A DNA stretch of 5,726 nucleotides, from NCBI GenBank assembly GCA_902783815.1, contig CACZSM010000266.1:1-5726 (forward strand). The letters run 5' to 3'. Made by a program: the position numbers and the translations under genes. Each line of letters starts with the position of its first letter. The stretch's first letter is position 1. The notes under the pieces are model-generated. The model did no database searches, was not told where the DNA came from, and was given only the letters and a program-made list of their open reading frames with translations. This document shows positions 4,981 through 5,726 of this stretch, piece by piece. Source of the DNA: an uncultured Ruminococcus sp. (GTDB lineage Bacteria; Bacillota; Clostridia; Oscillospirales; Acutalibacteraceae).

Positions 4981-5623
4981 ACCATACAAAAGGTACTAAT
5001 CTGTATCTTACTTTCTTTTTATATTCCGCATATCCCCTAAGACCGTTTTCAAGCAACTTTTCTTCATTTTTTATCCGCTTTGCAATTATAACAGGATAAA
5101 TCAGAAAAATCAGAAATGATATCGGCGAACCAAGTATTAGCGGTATGGAAAGAAACATTATTACCGTTGCAGAGTACATCGGATGCCGTACTATCCCATA
5201 TAAACCGCTGTCAATGACCTTTTGTCCCTCCTCGACCTTTACGGTACGGGAGAGATATGTATTTTCCCTAAGCACTTCCGCATACATCACATACGAAATC
5301 AAAAACAGCACTGATGCAGCTATTACAGCAATATCCGGAATTATTATCCACCCAAAGCGGTAATTTAGTCCTGCAGCAATAAATCCGGAAATAAACATTG
5401 CTCCGCTTATAAATATAACTCCCCTCTGCTCGGATTCCTTTTCCTTTGCGTCAAGCCTTTTTTCAAGCAGACCCGGTTCTTTCAGAAAAAGCACAATTCC
5501 CACTGCCAATATTGGCACAAACAGCAGTCCGATAAACAGCCAGCCATTATAATAGCTGAATGTCCCGGCAGGAATAAACAGCAGAGCTATAATTATCAGA
5601 AGTCCTGAAAAATACTTTACCAA
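4979..5623 (-). CDS. Membrane methyltransferase-like protein (ICMT/PEMT fold)
   Basis: This protein of at least 214 residues has about five or six hydrophobic segments (roughly 5-20, 27-47, 69-86, 92-114, 150-166, 168-182). Its C-terminal half matches the isoprenylcysteine carboxyl methyltransferase / phospholipid methyltransferase family. The signature is GLYGIVRHPMYSA (140-152), with the RHPxY motif that helps bind SAM, followed by a last helix, NEEKLLENGLRGYAEYKKKV (186-205), and a basic tail RYRLVPF. Bacterial members methylate varied lipid-like substrates; this one's substrate is unknown. The start is doubtful: TTG 5623 has no properly spaced SD. The frame stays open for 16 more codons up to TGA 5674-5672, and the extra residues (KLLVKG just before the TTG) look like a genuine family N-terminus. 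No ATG or GTG exists there. Either an unusual initiation codon is used or the start has been lost. The gene faces the methyltransferase at 4143 and shares its terminator. Confidence 0.86.
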   Translation of the reverse strand: MVKYFSGLLIIIALLFIPAGTFSYYNGWLFIGLLFVPILAVGIVLFLKEPGLLEKRLDAKEKESEQRGVIFISGAMFISGFIAAGLNYRFGWIIIPDIAVIAASVLFLISYVMYAEVLRENTYLSRTVKVEEGQKVIDSGLYGIVRHPMYSATVIMFLSIPLILGSPISFLIFLIYPVIIAKRIKNEEKLLENGLRGYAEYKKKVRYRLVPFVW

Positions 5624-5681
5624 CCCTTTAACAAGCAGCTTAGGAATTGTTAATAAATAACTTTTAAATTTTCAGAATATG

Positions 5682-5690
5682 TGCTATACT
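5682..5690 (+). promoter_or_regulatory. Extended -10 promoter of the gene starting at 5723
   Basis: TGCTATACT has the TG-N-TATAxT form of an extended -10, with a weak -35 candidate TTTTAA at 5662-5667. A start near 5697 would give a leader of about 26 nt containing the SD AGGAAGGAG. Confidence 0.6.
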
Positions 5691-5722
5691 ATTCTTGTAG
5701 AAAAACAGGAAGGAGTATAGAC

Positions 5723-5726
5723 ATGA
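5723..5726 (+). CDS. Start of a gene cut by the window edge
   Basis: Only the start codon ATG and one further base are visible. It is supported by a strong SD (AGGAAGGAG, 5708-5715 region) 7 nt upstream and an extended -10 promoter. It is divergent from the membrane methyltransferase-like gene, with a 99-bp intergenic gap. The product cannot be determined from this window. Confidence 0.65.

Overview
The window looks like chromosomal DNA of a low-GC anaerobic gut Clostridium relative, most likely Ruminococcus or a close Oscillospiraceae genus. The reasons are strong GGAGG-type ribosome binding sites, TTGACA/TATAAT-type promoters, hairpin-plus-T-run terminators, and a long secreted BspA-type leucine-rich-repeat protein with three C-terminal beta-domain repeats. 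This placement rests on family resemblance recalled from memory, not on a search.

Left part (1-800), minus strand: a small DUF2325 gene (start corrected to 686) is driven by a clear promoter (-35 at 787-792, -10 at 764-769). Three copies of one 16-bp palindromic box, GTYAGA-N4-TCTRAC, lie in and just downstream of this promoter. They resemble DtxR-family metal-repressor sites. Immediately downstream, with a strong SD overlapping the DUF2325 stop codon, a second gene starts like a DUF3793 protein. It loses the family sequence after about 12-19 codons and ends after 50, so I read it as a truncated remnant. It runs into a repeat-bearing, essentially gene-free stretch (1-332) containing three copies of a GAATTGATTTT-type motif.

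Middle (836-3981), minus strand: one 1002-residue secreted protein has its own promoter, SD and strong terminator. It carries a signal peptide, three leucine-rich-repeat modules each closed by a similar cap motif, and three roughly 96-residue C-terminal repeats. It is probably a cell-surface or secreted binding/adhesion protein, with no visible wall anchor.

Right part (3982-5726): a GC-rich nested inverted repeat (4001-4050) separates the LRR gene from a divergent, plus-strand soluble SAM-dependent methyltransferase (4143-4928). Convergent to this is a membrane methyltransferase-like protein of the isoprenylcysteine carboxyl methyltransferase (ICMT/PEMT-like) fold (4979-5623, minus). The two share one bidirectional terminator, and the membrane gene has no convincing start codon or SD. 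A further plus-strand gene begins at 5723 and is cut by the window edge after its start codon.

The genes appear to be separate transcription units; only DUF2325 and the DUF3793-like remnant form an operon. The two most interesting signals are the triple operator array on the DUF2325 promoter and the broken partner gene next to the repeat-rich segment.
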